From positions 1,116,001 through 1,180,000 of the forward strand of contig JAOVFP010000024.1 of the NCBI GenBank assembly GCA_025738555.1: a stretch of DNA of 64,000 nucleotides, read 5' to 3'. The position numbers were made by a program, and so were the translations under genes. Origin of the DNA: Cyathus striatus (taxonomy: Eukaryota > Basidiomycota > Agaricomycetes > Agaricales > Nidulariaceae). The notes beneath the pieces were generated by a model. The model was given only the letters and a program-made list of their open reading frames with translations, was not told the DNA's origin and did no database searches. Below, piece after piece: positions 43,318-54,869 of the stretch (positions within the stretch are counted from its first letter, which is position 1; each line of letters opens with the position of its first letter).

Positions 43318-43638
43318 TTAATCCCGGCGAGAAAGCTCTGCCTGGGTGAGGTCCAGCATGAAGGTGGTTTTGAAGTTCTTTGGAGGCTCGATGAGCTTAA
43401 CCGTCTTCTGTGATGACGTTGGTTTAAGGGCGGTAGAAATGGTGGGGAAAGGCCTGAGGGCGCGAGATGTGGGGAAAGAGGTGTTTCTCTTTGTGGCCAT
43501 TCGCTGGGTGGCAGGTCTCTGGGCAGAGGGGTCTGCGAGAGGAGAGGAGACAAGGGGTCGAGAAAAGGCGAGAGTGGCTGGAGAAGGAAGGAGGTCAGGA
43601 TTAAGATTGAGTGGGGGGATAAGAGAAAGCGTACACAT
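43318..43638 (-). CDS. Small hypothetical protein (106 aa)
   Basis: Open frame ending KTTFMLDLTQAELSRRD. An internal MATKRNTSFPTSRALRPF at about 43500 is an alternative start and gives a more protein-like sequence (ALKPTSSQKTVKLIEPPKNF). Hydrophilic, basic, without membrane segments. I recognise no domain. The opposite strand also has an open frame (43346-43651), but its composition mirrors the GA bias. Moderate support only. Confidence 0.4.
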   Translation of the reverse strand: MCTLSLIPPLNLNPDLLPSPATLAFSRPLVSSPLADPSAQRPATQRMATKRNTSFPTSRALRPFPTISTALKPTSSQKTVKLIEPPKNFKTTFMLDLTQAELSRRD

Positions 43639-45708
43639 TGGACGAGGTTAAGCGGAGGATAAGAAATACAAGAATTAGACGATGGGACGCGCGCTGATTG
43701 GAGAAAGGACTCAAAGTGCGAGGAGAGAGAAATGGCTGGGCTGATTTATAGCAAGGTCGCGTTGGGGGCAACACTTATTTCTATCGTTTGGGGAACTCAC
43801 CCTTCAATTGGGGTTCTATTCAGCCGGCATCATTTCGGCCCACTCTCCGTCTCTGCCTCCCACGCAGTTCCTCAATATTTCAATATTCCATATTCCATAT
43901 TTAAATGTTCAATAGACTTTCCTTTCTACTCTCTACAACTACTCAGATCAACTCAGATACTCAAGTACTCAAGTACTCAAGTACCCACTCTCTCCTTTAC
44001 CTTCCCTCCCCTCGCCTTTTCTGCTCTCTCCTACTGCACCCATTGGCTTACACGTCTTATTTTACTCAACCTGCGGGAATCCGCAGTTAGACCACTCCCT
44101 GTCCTTGACTTTCACCACCACCCCGCTTTTCGCGGTCCCATCCACTGCATACCGCACCTATCCAGTAACCTCATATCTATTCCATCACTGTGGTGGTCTC
44201 GAGCCTTCCATTCATCTTGCTGCTCTTAATCGCCATAAACTCAAACTGGCCACATTCCAGTATAGTGGCCCTTTGGTCTGCGTTCTCAGACAGCCCCACT
44301 CGTGAGGGCGCTGCAGCATACTTAATCCGCTTCCTTCTCTTGGCCTTCCCCAATCATTCGCGCCAATCTGTCTTTGGACACTACACGACAATCGCGCGTC
44401 CAGGGCATCTAAAAATACTCTCCACTAACCCGTCACTTGCACCGGAGGACTGTGTCTTGGCATCCTGCACCTAACTTCCGTAGTTCTTCTCCTTACACGA
44501 AGTTTAAAATGGCTTGCCTCTTCATCTATTTATTCTATCTTTTGCTTGGCATATATCTGTCTGGAATACACGCTGCAGCAGCCGTGAGTTCAGGAACTGT
44601 CCCCATTATGGAATAGGCAGTTACGGCTTAAAATGTCTAGATAAATACCTTACACAGGCAGATTTCACATTATTGGGTGGAGAGATATCGATTTACTTCG
44701 ATATCTGATAAAGCTGACCAACGAGAAATCGTGCTTTGTTACATGCATCTTTTGTACGGCCTGTCAGCCCCCCCTAATTGAACAGAGGACAATCTCACGG
44801 TGGCATCTATTGCACATGGATGAACGCCGTAGTCGCACCTTAACTTTTAAAAGCTAGTGTTTTTAGTGTCTTGTTCCTCGGAGTTGTGTACTTTTCGGAT
44901 GTACAACATCATTATTTGAGTACAAAATACGGCGCAGTTGATTGGGGTACTCGTTCTTGTATTAGGCAAGTTGTTCTTGCAGGTCTGGGAACCCTTCGAG
45001 CACGAATGTTTCAGCTTGTGGTGTGGTTTATATACTATGTATATATATCAATGTTTGAGAAATGCTATTTGGAACAATACGTATATATCGACAAATATAA
45101 TAGTTTACAACGCAATGATACCCAGGGATGTGGAAATATACCAAGAAATGGTTGGGAGAGGAGGCCGGTAAGAGATTGGGTAGAGCATTAGCGTAATACC
45201 ATAAAGATAGTGCTGGCCTTGATTGACAGGGTCGCCTAAAGGATCTATGCGAGAGATGACGGTACAATGATGCAGAAATGCAATAGGGGAAAGTTTGATG
45301 CTCAAAATAATTGAAGTGGTGCTGAGAATGCAAATGGATGTCTATGAGTGGAGAGAGACGAATATAGACTGTGCAAACCCTGCCATACGATTAGCAGGAA
45401 TAAGGGAGATGGTGGCAACTGGCCGTATTCGATATAAGCCATGTAATCCCTGTCGAATGAAATGCAAAGCAGGTCGAGAGTTATTCCTGCTGTCAATACT
45501 CCGCTAGTCTTGGTAAGAACCGCTAGGGAGGTTTATAGTACAGAATCCTGTGAAAAAAAGTCCGAGAAAGACGGTGATATGAATCCTGGTCGAACAATCC
45601 AGCCACGACGGCTGAACGGACAACGCATGGTTAAAGCAAGAGAGCGAGCAATTCGAACATCAGGTGGTACGCCGTCAGCAAGTCATACGTGCAGTTCGGT
45701 GCATGCAA
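43639..45708. other. Gene-poor stretch with CT-rich plus strand
   Basis: About 2.1 kb. The plus strand at 43850-44600 is strongly pyrimidine-rich and includes a short tandem TACTCAAG repeat (about 43955-43985). Several Leu/Ser/Thr-rich frames there look compositional. The part 44700-45700 includes the likely 3' side of the Yippee gene. No gene is called. Confidence 0.4.
43957..43984. repeat. Three-copy TACTCAAG tandem repeat
   Basis: The 8-bp unit ACTCAAGT is repeated about three times in tandem, preceded by a variant (ACTCAGAT). Confidence 0.7.
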
Positions 45709-46217
45709 TTATTGTACATCGACGAGCAGATTTCGCTCGAGGATGTACTTGCCTTCCTTGTACCTTTGTGAAGGTTCATATGCTTTGTCCTAATGTCAAT
45801 AAAGGGATGAGAGGGCGGACAAAGAACAGAACAAAGAAGGGAGGCGTACGTATTTCCAGCCTAACGTAGTGCTACACTTGACGCAATAGATGTCACGAAC
45901 GGTGTGGTTACCAGTCGTCATGGGACGGTCATTCGGCTCTCCTTCAATAACATTTACCCTGAAGAACAAGAATGAGAGAGATGCAAGTGTGAACTGAGGC
46001 ACGCGGCTCACACTCCATCGAACAGATAAGCTCTACCATGTTGACCATTGAAGGCCTGTTTACAAGGTTGTAAGCTCAGAGGATCCTAGGAAAGGCGTCG
46101 GGGGGATTTGGGTCTTACGCGGGACATCATTGAATGAATGGTGGCAAGGTGTGTTCTGCAGGTCGAGCAGCCGTAAATGCGCTCCCCAGAGAGGTATCGA
46201 CGATAGCTCATGCCCAT
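45709..46217 (-). CDS. Yippee-like zinc-binding protein
   Basis: Small highly conserved eukaryotic protein with a Yippee/Mis18 zinc fold; the molecular role in fungi is unclear. Exon 1 starts at 46217: MGMSYRYLSGERIYGCSTCR, then THLATIHSMMSR, with the first zinc pair CSTC. Exon 2 gives AFNGQHGRAYLF. Exon 3 gives VNVIEGEPNDRPMTTGNHTV and RDIYCVKCSTTLGWKY, with the second pair CVKC. The last exon gives DKAYEPSQRYKEGKYILERN, ending LLVDVQ with the stop at 45709. All four cysteines and the GEP..RPM.TG.H.V block are present. About 115-120 residues, the usual size. Four exons, introns 50-70 bp; most exons fall below simple ORF length cutoffs, so this gene is easily missed. Confidence 0.92.
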
Positions 46218-47321
46218 GATTGGGGATCTGGAAAGCTTAAAGAGGAAGGGGTTGGGTCAAGGGCACGGAGAGAAAGGTGAGGTGAAGATGACGAATCGGA
46301 AGAGTACCGGGCGGACGGAGGCAAGAGGGATGTAAGAGGAGCAAACAGAAGAGAGAGTATAGAACTTAGAAGTCTTATATATGTGTTGGGAGGATGTGTG
46401 AAAGAGGAGAGAAAGCGAGATCTGGAGGGGACTGGGTATGCTTTAATCGGTACTGTCAGTCCATAACCGAGATATTTCCATAAATGACTCTCTCCGCCCA
46501 GTTTCACCTGCTCTTCCATCCTCTGCCTCGCTGCTGCCATGCTTATCGTCCTCGCTGATACCATCTGCTCTCAGGTACCCTGAATACTCCCACTCGCTAT
46601 CTACCACCTGAATTTCGCCACCGGTGTGACTCACTCCACCAAAAGGCTATAGATGCCCCCACGAACCCAGAGTCACCGATCTCCATAATATGCTGTGCAT
46701 AACAACGCTCTATCCCCGTGCTCGCGTTCTTCTAACACCACACTCTACTCTACTTTCTCTCTGCTATCGCAGCACGAGTGCTCCACATTCTCCGAGTGAG
46801 GCTGCTCATGTGCTGGCTCGTGCTTATGCATTATGGGACGATGTACGTGCCGAACGAGGGAAGGGATAATTTTGTAGTTCCGAGATTGTTTAAATCGTAA
46901 TGATGTCAATAGTTTGTTACATGATTGTAGCTCTCCATTTTTAGAGGAAACAAGGTGACAAGTTAAATTGTAGCCTTAGCTTCACGCTGTGATGATTATG
47001 CTTGAATAATGATACGATCCAGGTGGATAGATGAAACTAAGTAACTTGGTACAAGTATAATAATATAGGCGCTGCATGGATGACACGTGTTTGTATGCAT
47101 TACATAATCAGGCGACGGTGTGTCTCCGAAGTGAACGTTTGAACCCCGGGCAACTTCCATATATCCTCCTCCAAGGTCCAGTTCTCGGTAATATTCCCTT
47201 TCTTTCTTTTTCTTCCTCTCTGTTCTAACCTCGACATGTACAACCCAGTCGTCAGGACTCTCTTCTTTTTCACTTTCCAATCCTTGACGACCCCTTCGTA
47301 CCGTACGCTCATACCTTCTCC
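46218..47321. other. Divergent region between Yippee and ULP1-like genes
   Basis: About 1.1 kb. The plus strand is purine-rich from 46220 to 46440 (leader side of Yippee on minus) and pyrimidine-rich just before 47322 (leader of the plus-strand protease). No further gene is supportable. Confidence 0.45.
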
Positions 47322-49662
47322 ATGAACTCCAGAAAGCGGCACGCGCCAGAACCTCTTCCTCCGTCACGCGTTGCAAAACTTCCTCGAACTGCAGCTCAAA
47401 ACCCTTCGCATTCATCTCAACCAGATAGTCTTGGCTCACGTTGGTTTGGTCTGGGGAAAGAAGCCATTCATCTCACCGTCGAGACTGCGAAGAGAGTCGT
47501 AACCAGTCCGTCCTCAGCTCTTCCTACATGCTTCTCCATGTCTAACTCTATGCAGCTTTCTCTGCAAGTCGATTTAATCCTGAGAAAATGCAATTTGGTC
47601 CTACGTTCACTAACGCCTCCACGATGCCGTCTACCCAAGATCACGCTTCATCAAGGTCACAATCGCAGTCACTGCCCTCAGATACCCTAGGAACAGACAA
47701 TGGAAGTGATGTCGCGACTGAACCAGAGTCTTCTCAAGGATCCAACTCACCGCGCACACTAACACCAACTCCCGCGCGGTTGAATCACGTCCCCTTGCCT
47801 TCTCCCCTCCCTCGGATACATCAATCTCCAGATCGCCTTCGAAAAGACATTCTCTGTTAAAAAGTGCACCAACAGATACCCAACGTGTGGAAATGGATGA
47901 TATACCAGGCCCAAGTACTTCAACCTCCTGGCGTACGGAGTCCTCCCCACTTCTTACAAGGGACGGGACATCAGAAAATCTCGTTCCAAAGTTCAACGAC
48001 CTCAAAATCACTCAGAGGTTGAGTGAGGTTGACTTCAAATGGCCCACTGACTATACTCCGCATCCTCAGTTGGACGAAGCACTAGCACGGACACACGTAC
48101 AAGTCCACAAGCCCCGTAAGCAGAAACCAATTAAGAATAGAGAACATATTTTCTCGAAAGTGGTATGTTGTACGCTTTAGACAAGGGGAGATTCGGTGCG
48201 CTTAGCGACATCACAGCATAAAGCAAAAGTTGTGGAGGAAAGAATGAAAGTTCGTGTAGAATTGCTGAAGCGTTTGCTTGAGACCAAACGTCTACAAGGT
48301 ATATATGCGCCTTTTTTTGGTAGTGTAATTGCTTACATTCGATGTAGGCTATGCTGGCTCTCTGGTGGAGCTTGAAGGTGAGTTGTCACATACCCATTCG
48401 GTATTACTTGTTTGCTAACACTCGCCCTAGGTTGGGTGTCCTATGCAAAGAAGTTAGAAGGCATCGGCGGATTACAACCAGCCCTAAGCCCAAGTGCGGA
48501 GCCTTCTGGGGTTGGTTATGTTTTCTTCAGCTCAAAAAGCAGATACTTATCATGTAACAGGACTTCGCCACTGACTTCCTGAGACGTGCACTCCACAGAG
48601 CTCAAAGGACTCTGAAGTCGTAAGTATTGATAACTCCAATCATCGAGCTGTAGCTGACCGCAGTGCTATAGGCCAGTTGCAAAACCTTATACGCCAAGTC
48701 TTGATCTACTCCACACCAGGCTTCGTGGTAGGGATCGCGAGATTGACAACAAACTCCGTCCACCTCGACCAACGCTTCCTGAGAAGCTTCCTCCTCAAGA
48801 CGAATCTCTCGTTTCGACACTGCTGAAGCAACGTGGTGTTGTGTCGAAATTCGATCGAGAGCAAGTCACCGACCAGGATATATATCGTTTACGACCTGGA
48901 CAATGGCTTAACGACGAAATCATTAATTTTTATGGCGCGATGATCCTTGCGCGCTCAGAGGCCAGTAAGGAGAACCCGGAGGCAGATGTAAAGAGTAATG
49001 TTAGAAGGCAGTCTCTGAATGTTCATTATTTCAGCACATTCTTCTGGACAAAGTTGACAAGGGATGGGTATGATAAAGGACGGTTAGCCAAGTGGACCAA
49101 GAAGGTTGGGTTTAAGTGTAATCTATTTCAGTATCTTAACTTACACGAGCTGCAGGTTGACATTTTCAGCAAGGATGCCATTCTTATACCAGTAAACCAT
49201 AACAACGCTCATTGGACGGCGGCTTCGATAAATTTCAAGGATAAGCGAATAGAGTCGTTTGACAGCATGGGAATGGCAAAGGAAGTTGTTTTCAAAGTGA
49301 GCACATCCATGTTACCAGACTAATTCTGACATATATTACGTAAAGCATCTACGTGCATATGTGGACGCGGAACACAGAAATAAAAAAAAGAAACCGTTTG
49401 ACTTCTCTGGCTGGGAAAACTACGCACCGGACGTATGTTATCGTCATCTACACTCTGTAGGACTTTGTTCATGCATAACATCTTTCAGGATACGACCCCA
49501 CAGCAAGAGAACGGCTATGACTGCGGTGTATTTACGTGCCAGTTTCTAGAACATCTCTCGCGAGGTGAAGAAGACTTCGTCTTTACCCAGAAGGACATGC
49601 CATACTTACGAAAGCGAATGATTTGGGAAATTGGCAATGCAAAACTCCGTGATGATTATTAG
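47322..49662 (+). CDS. ULP1: SUMO-specific cysteine protease, ULP1/SENP type
   Basis: Processes SUMO precursor and removes SUMO from proteins, usually at the nuclear envelope (family knowledge). The start at 47322 gives MNSRKRHAPEPLPPSRVAKL, a basic, low-complexity N-terminal region. The C-terminal protease domain lies at about 48840-49660. FDREQVTDQDIYRLRPGQWL and NDEIINFYGAMILAR form the start of the fold. The catalytic His is in ILIPVNHNNAHWTAASI. The Asp follows in SFDSMGM, the Gln in TPQQENGYDCG, and the Cys in YDCGVFTCQFLEHL. The C-terminus is MPYLRKRMIWEIGNAKLRDD. Short introns lie at about 49108-49155, 49293-49346 and 49433-49488. All four catalytic residues are visible. The N-terminal exon joins (47600-48800) are less certain. 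Confidence 0.9.
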
Positions 49663-49815
49663 TGTTGCTTTTCTATATGCTTTGTGGCTCGTCGTATAGT
49701 GTTGTATATCATAATGTGTATTAAATACATGGCCCATAGTGAAAAATCGGAGCTTTGGGGTATTTTGGCATGACATGGAAATGGTAAAGAAATATGCACA
49801 GGAAAAGGAGAAACG

Positions 49816-50400
49816 TCACCGTCGAAACCACCATACGACAATGAAAAACCAAAAGACGATAATAAGAAAGACAATGTACCACAACCACCGACAGCCTTGG
49901 CGTTCAGCCATATTGTTCATGCGTCGGAAGGTGCCTGACAAGATGTCGCCTGTCTCTGCAAATGCATCGTTCTGGTCGCGCAAGGTTGCAGATTAGTGAC
50001 CGCATTCTAGTGTCAAATAGTGGAAATGCATACCATATGACTAAGTTGCACTGTTGATTCTTTAACTTCTTTTCCTATTCCAATAGTAATCTGCAGTACC
50101 AAAGTTGGATACCGCAGCACGGTAATAAGAAACAGAGCGCTCACGTCCTTGAGTATCTTTACTTTGGCACTAAGACCTTCTAGTGCTTCATCATTTTGAC
50201 CTTCTAGGTCATCTGCATAGCGTTGACCCGATGAGTGATAACCATGCTCGTTAAATGGCGTTGAGCGTCCGGAGGCGGGAGGTGTAGACCCAAGTAGCGC
50301 GGACCGGTCTCGCAATGCTGGGGCTCTGATTCTGCGGTAAAGATATTTGTATTTGAGTCATGTATATGAGACATATACTGGTAGCGTACCGTTGAGACAT
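49816..50400 (-). CDS. BET1: SNARE protein BET1
   Basis: Tail-anchored SNARE for ER-to-Golgi vesicle fusion (family knowledge). The start at 50400 gives a short first exon (MSQR). Exon 2 gives APALRDRSALLGSTPPASGR and YADDLEGQNDEALEGLSAKV, the start of the SNARE helix, ending KILKD. Exon 3 gives ITIGIGKEVKESTVQLSHM. Exon 4 gives NDAFAETGDILSGTFRRMNN and MAERQGCRWLWYIVFLIIVF, the single C-terminal membrane anchor, ending WWFRR. The SNARE helix carries regularly spaced hydrophobic residues. About 150-160 residues, slightly longer than yeast Bet1. Confidence 0.92.
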
Positions 50401-50779
50401 TGTATGTGGTATGTATTCGAGGAGTCTATCCCTTCGTCGTGCGTCGTGGCATGAAGTGAGTTGTATTTTATCCCCTTTGAACTCCGAACCTTGATTTCCT
50501 TACAAGGCAGACTTCGATCGGAAGTATAGCCAAAGTAAAGCAGATCTTCCTGCTACCTTCCTGGACAACATACAACTACTTACATATTATTACGGATAAA
50601 CTATGGTACGTGAATGACAGTGTACATATAATGACATGCAAGTCTTTATGCAAGGGTATGGAACTACTACTACTTAATGCCAAGCGCCGGCCAGCGACAC
50701 TGGAAACAAGCCCAATCGGGGCGACATACTAGTATGGTACAAGTCGAAATAATGAATGCAAAAAATGTGCGCAGGGAAA
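50401..50779. other. Intergenic, BET1 promoter side
   Basis: About 380 bp between the BET1 start and the UPF0658 stop. Nothing recognisable. Confidence 0.4.
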
Positions 50780-52437
50780 TTACGTGATGCTCATGCGATT
50801 TAATGTTGCGCTTGCTTTTCGACCATGTGTTGTCCCACCACCGTTTACTACGAATGGAATACCCGAAGTCAGCACTAATAAGGCGACGATAGCAAAAGTA
50901 ACTTACAGGTCTTCTTTAGACCTTTTCCGAAATTCCTTAGCACGAATACAGAATAGAGGAAGGTTATAAACAACAACACAATGGCAATAGCCGCTAGTTG
51001 ATATGGCGGTGGTTAGCTTGCGTCGCCATAGTAAAAGAGATGAAAATAGCCCACAGAAGACGGTCAAGGACTTCCAGATATGTTTGAACTCTGTGTTGAT
51101 TTTTAGCAGTACCTTAACTGACTATGGTGATACCTGTGAGCCTGATAATAAGCTGCGCAATACTAGACTTACCTTATAGATAAAATAGATCATAGCCCCA
51201 ATACAGCCTGCCATGAAAGTTAACATCATGCCCTTGTGTTCATGACGAGACGCAAGATGCCCCTCTACAAGAAGGACAAGAGAAAGTGGAAGAGCGGCAC
51301 ATGTCACATAAAACTCCCAGTCATTTTTGTTCAAGACAAGCCATATAAACTGCACAGAAAACCCAACCCAGAAGAATATATCGAACTTGATGAGACATTG
51401 ATACACTTGATAATCGCCATACATTTTTCTGATCCTGCGGTCGGCACCAAGAAATTTGTATACTTTCCAGCCGAATTCATTGTATATTTTCCATCCAAGG
51501 CCAATGTAGGCGACTTCCGCCACCGAAATCACTATAGGTATAATGATGGTGAGGATGTTGATGGTCCCTGTTGCAGCAGAGGCGGTGGCTGACACGGCTT
51601 CCTGAATCTCTTTGATTTGGATGACAGCATAAATTAGAAAAAGAGCATTGAAGATACTAGGGAGGTTTATCAGTGGGGTACGAATATAGATCCAACATGT
51701 CAGGTACGCACGTCAGAGCAAGAAACTGTAAAGTATTTCGCGCATACACTGCATCGAGTGCCATGGCGAATTGGAACACGCTAAACATTGAAGGTTAAAT
51801 ATGCCAGGCTGTGCAAGTGGTTGCATGGACTTACTGAGCAAAAGCAAAAATCCCAAGGTATACGGGCATTCGTTGCACAGCTATTTTGTCTGCATTTCCC
51901 TCTAGTGAGGATTCGGTAGTTGCATCGGACAATTCTTTTATCCGTATATAAAGCTCTCCCTCTATAGCTAGGTCGACAGTTGTCTCCAGGAGGACGGTCA
52001 ACACATATAGACGACATGCAATTGACTCTGGAAGAATCTAGTAGGATAATTAGACAAATAGTTTAGGGCGCGGATGCACAAAGTACAACGACCTTTTGCC
52101 ATATACTACGAGGATCATTTGCAGCAGATTTAGTAAGGAGAGGGGGGGGATACATGGCATGTGAGGTATCGTGGGTTTCGTCTGACTGCTTGGAGGAGTA
52201 GTGCTCGTTGGGAGTATTTGCGTATAATTGGCTTTGACGATCGAGGGGATAGTACGGGAGGTTGGTGTCGACGGCAAGGGCGTGGGCGCGTGGGTCTGGG
52301 GAAAAGGACGAGGAATATTCGTCTATGATATCCTCGTAGGGGGCCTTGGGGATGAGATCGGCAGAGGATGCATGGGTCGGAGGCTGTCGGTAGGAAGGCT
52401 GACGGAAGGGGGGATAGTGAAGAGACTGAGCCGACAT
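50780..52437 (-). CDS. UPF0658-type Golgi multipass membrane protein
   Basis: Conserved fungal Golgi membrane family of unknown function (S. pombe SPAC1952.10c type). The start at 52437 gives MSAQSLHYPPFRQPSYRQPP, a long Pro/Ser/Tyr-rich cytosolic N-terminus, then RSIWQK. Exons then give SIACRLYVLTVLLETTVDLA, FQFAMALDAVYARNTLQFLA, LTFFNALFLIYAVIQIKEIQ, TINILTIIIPIVISVAEVAY and IGLGWKIYNEFGWKVYKFLG. FDIFFWVGFSVQFIWLVLN, LPLSLVLLVEGHLASRHEHK and MLTFMAGCIGAMIYFIYK follow. The last exons give SLTVFSAIAIVLLFITFLYS and FVLRNFGKGLKKT, ending RKASATLNRMSIT at 50780. About seven membrane segments. The YNEFGWK..K.LGAD block is typical. The last three exons are very short and were placed by frame and splice consensus. 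Confidence 0.86.
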
Positions 52438-52943
52438 ATCGGCTAAGAGAAAGTGAGACGGGGAAATGGTTGTACCTGCGGGGAAATGATAAATGAAGGA
52501 AACGAAGAAAAGAGGCAGAAAGAGTGTGGTCGACGCCAGTCAACGTCCAGAGCAGAACTGAGAAATTGACAGTGAGACTACTTACCGTGAGCCTGCGGCG
52601 AAGCCCCCCCGTGTTTGGTTCTGCTTCCCATTAACTTTGGCGTGCCAAGAGCGGAGGCAATTTATTAATCAACAGACGGAAGCAACTATTCGATATCTTC
52701 AAGTCCTATTTAACACTCGTCTGTGACGTCTATCAGTCTCACCGCCACCATCCCCGTCTCCCTTTGCTTTGCTTTGCATCCTGTCCTGCGCTGCACTGCT
52801 GATACACCTGCCATATCTGGCTTTAAACTCTCCGATTGTTCCAAAAATAGTTCGGTTGTCATGTGTAACGCTATTTATATCCTCTTAATCTACTATTAGC
52901 TTGCATACCACTCCGCAACAATCATCCCCACGTATAACAACAA
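52438..52943. other. Divergent promoter region
   Basis: About 500 bp between the UPF0658 start and the next plus-strand gene. Pyrimidine-rich on the plus strand at about 52720-52800. No clear motif. Confidence 0.4.
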
Positions 52944-54151
52944 TTGCATTATAGCACTCTCAGCGTGCCTGTCACTTGGTTCACCACTCTGGCTGGGCCT
53001 GTTGTTTGCAAGAGGCGTCAGCTCAAGAAGCAACTTGAAGAAGCGGGTCACCCACCTAGGATTCCTAGTACCGTTCTTGACCCAGCGGCAATCTGCGTGC
53101 GGCCGCTGGTAAATATCCAACGATGCAATCAGTACTATTGTCAACAATTTGTCTAACCAAAGTACTTACGCATCTCGTATTGATTGAGCGCAGAGGTTTA
53201 GCCTTCTTGCCTGAGTTTGGAGACTCAAAAGCTCTTCCTCACTCGAACATCGCAAGGCTATTTTCGTTTGCCTACCAAAGTTGGAATACACTATATGCAT
53301 ACATAGAACAAGAAGATCGCACCCCGCTCGTTCCCATTGTCGCAGAAACTGCAGAAGTAACGGTTAGTAGAGGCTGGATTTGAAATGCAGCTTCTCATAC
53401 AGTAGGGTTCGAATCTAACATCGTTTTGTAACATGCTAATGTGGCATGACTGCGAAATATAATGGTTGGTGGACAGGTCCTCGCTGGAAAACTAAATACA
53501 GCCTACGAGCATCTTGGCTCGATACCATTAGCTGAGAAGCCTAACGCCATTCAACAACTCACTGCGCTGCAATCTTTCCAGAGCTCATCCCCAAATCCGT
53601 CCGCACTACGAGGACCTACGTTTAGCCAACAACAACAAACATCAAATAGGGTTAGTGAGCTCAGTAAGAGAGAATTACCCACCATTTTGCTTTCATCAGA
53701 TGCCTGGTCACCCACAGTGATTCTATTCCCGCTGTCTTCGAAACTGCTTGAATGCTTTTTGCTCCCGTTTTTTGTTTGGCCTAGTATATATTTCGTGTTC
53801 AGAGACAAGCTTGAACGAGGCAAGGGGTTTTCTGTGGGGTGAGATTTGGACCCAAGCCAGAAACCAGCGGAAATTGAAAACCCGATTAATGCAACATATC
53901 CTGCCACTGACGGTCTAGAATGAGTGATGGAACGAAGGTACGAAGAATTGTTACGTACAACTTCCTCCATACATAGGAGCCTCCCAAATTCTAACGCGTC
54001 CTTCCAATCTGACTTTGTATTTGTACAACCAATTGACAGTGCTAGTGAGGAGCCGGCACGATACAGGCAGGTGAATGCAAAAGTACAGTCAGTGGCTACG
54101 GAGTCCGGGCTCCGCGTAGTCCAAGTGATATCAGCGTTTTCTAACACGTGA
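52944..54151 (+). CDS. Unrecognised multi-exon gene, exon joins uncertain
   Basis: Plus-strand coding-like exons follow in order: VTWFTTLAGPVVCKRRQLKK (52950-53108); GLAFLPEFGDSKALPHSNIA with LFSFAYQSWNTLYAYIEQED (about 53190-53360); VLAGKLNTAYEHLGSIPLAE with KPNAIQQLTALQSFQ after a GTTAGT-donor intron (53478-53650); a hydrophobic exon LLECFLLPFFVWPSIYFVF (53690-53840); and RRYEELLRTTSSIHRSLPNS with FQSDFVFVQPIDSASEEPAR (about 53930-54151). The hydrophobic stretch may be one membrane anchor. The first join does not resolve cleanly, so the true start is unsure. I do not recognise the family. A long minus-strand ORF covers the same region (53551-54147) but shows less protein-like content. Confidence 0.4.
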
Positions 54152-54869
54152 TATAGTGATTTTCAAAAAGTGCGTACTACTTATCGTATGTGCAACCACC
54201 ATGGTCCCGCAATTTCTGATTGTTGAGAGATTCACTTTGTCCTTACTGCGTGCAGAATTATTACCTTTGAAATCCAGTTGCCGATGTGCAAGTTGTATCG
54301 CATTTACGTTTAACGTGTACAGCTGACCTCAAGGTTCGACGATGCGAACTCATGTTTTGATATTTTTTCGCATCCCGCCAATTTGGAAATCTTCCATGTT
54401 CTCAAACTACGGATCTTACACTTGTGCGCCAATCAGTATCCAGTAATATTTGCGGTGCTGAGCAAGAAAATATTTGGTTACGTTGACACGTTTAATGTAC
54501 TACCGACGCCTTCCGTACAGAGGCCAGCTCCTGTAAATGGCGACAGAGTCCCGACGGCAATGGCACTGGGAAAAAATCCTGAATACAAGCCACTTTGTAA
54601 TTTTAAGTGAGTTCTATGTTCGTGCTACTTCAAAGGTGCACAATATTCACCCAGGGAAGATAATTTAATTCTTGTTGCAGATGTTGGAATTTACAACCTT
54701 TCACCCGGCATTCACTTTCATTCAGAATATCTTATGCCTTGATGATTCCCGCCATTAAATACGGACCGAAGAGCCATTATTGGAGCAGTAATGAGGAAGT
54801 AGCCAAGCCCTGAAAGATGGTGCCCTAATATACTCAGACGAACTTTCTTTTTTTCTGCTATAAGTACGG
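54152..54869. other. Intergenic, upstream of first MFS gene
   Basis: About 720 bp with no supportable gene. Confidence 0.4.

Noticed and set aside
42990..43553. 187-codon minus-strand ORF
   Set aside because: Pro/Ser/Arg-rich frame caused by the GA-rich plus strand; overlaps the better small ORF 43318-43638 in another frame.
46996..47439. 147-codon minus-strand ORF
   Set aside because: Overlaps the start and leader of the ULP1-like gene on the other strand; charged composition without a domain.
53400..53425. tRNA B-box-like GGTTCGAATCT
   Set aside because: Flanking bases do not pair into a T-stem or acceptor stem, and it lies within a probable intron.
53551..54147. 198-codon minus-strand ORF opposite the unrecognised plus-strand gene
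   Set aside because: Plus-strand exons here have splice signals and more protein-like content (AYEHLGSIPLAEKPNAIQQL). The minus ORF shows no domain and could be a shadow. Strand is not fully settled.
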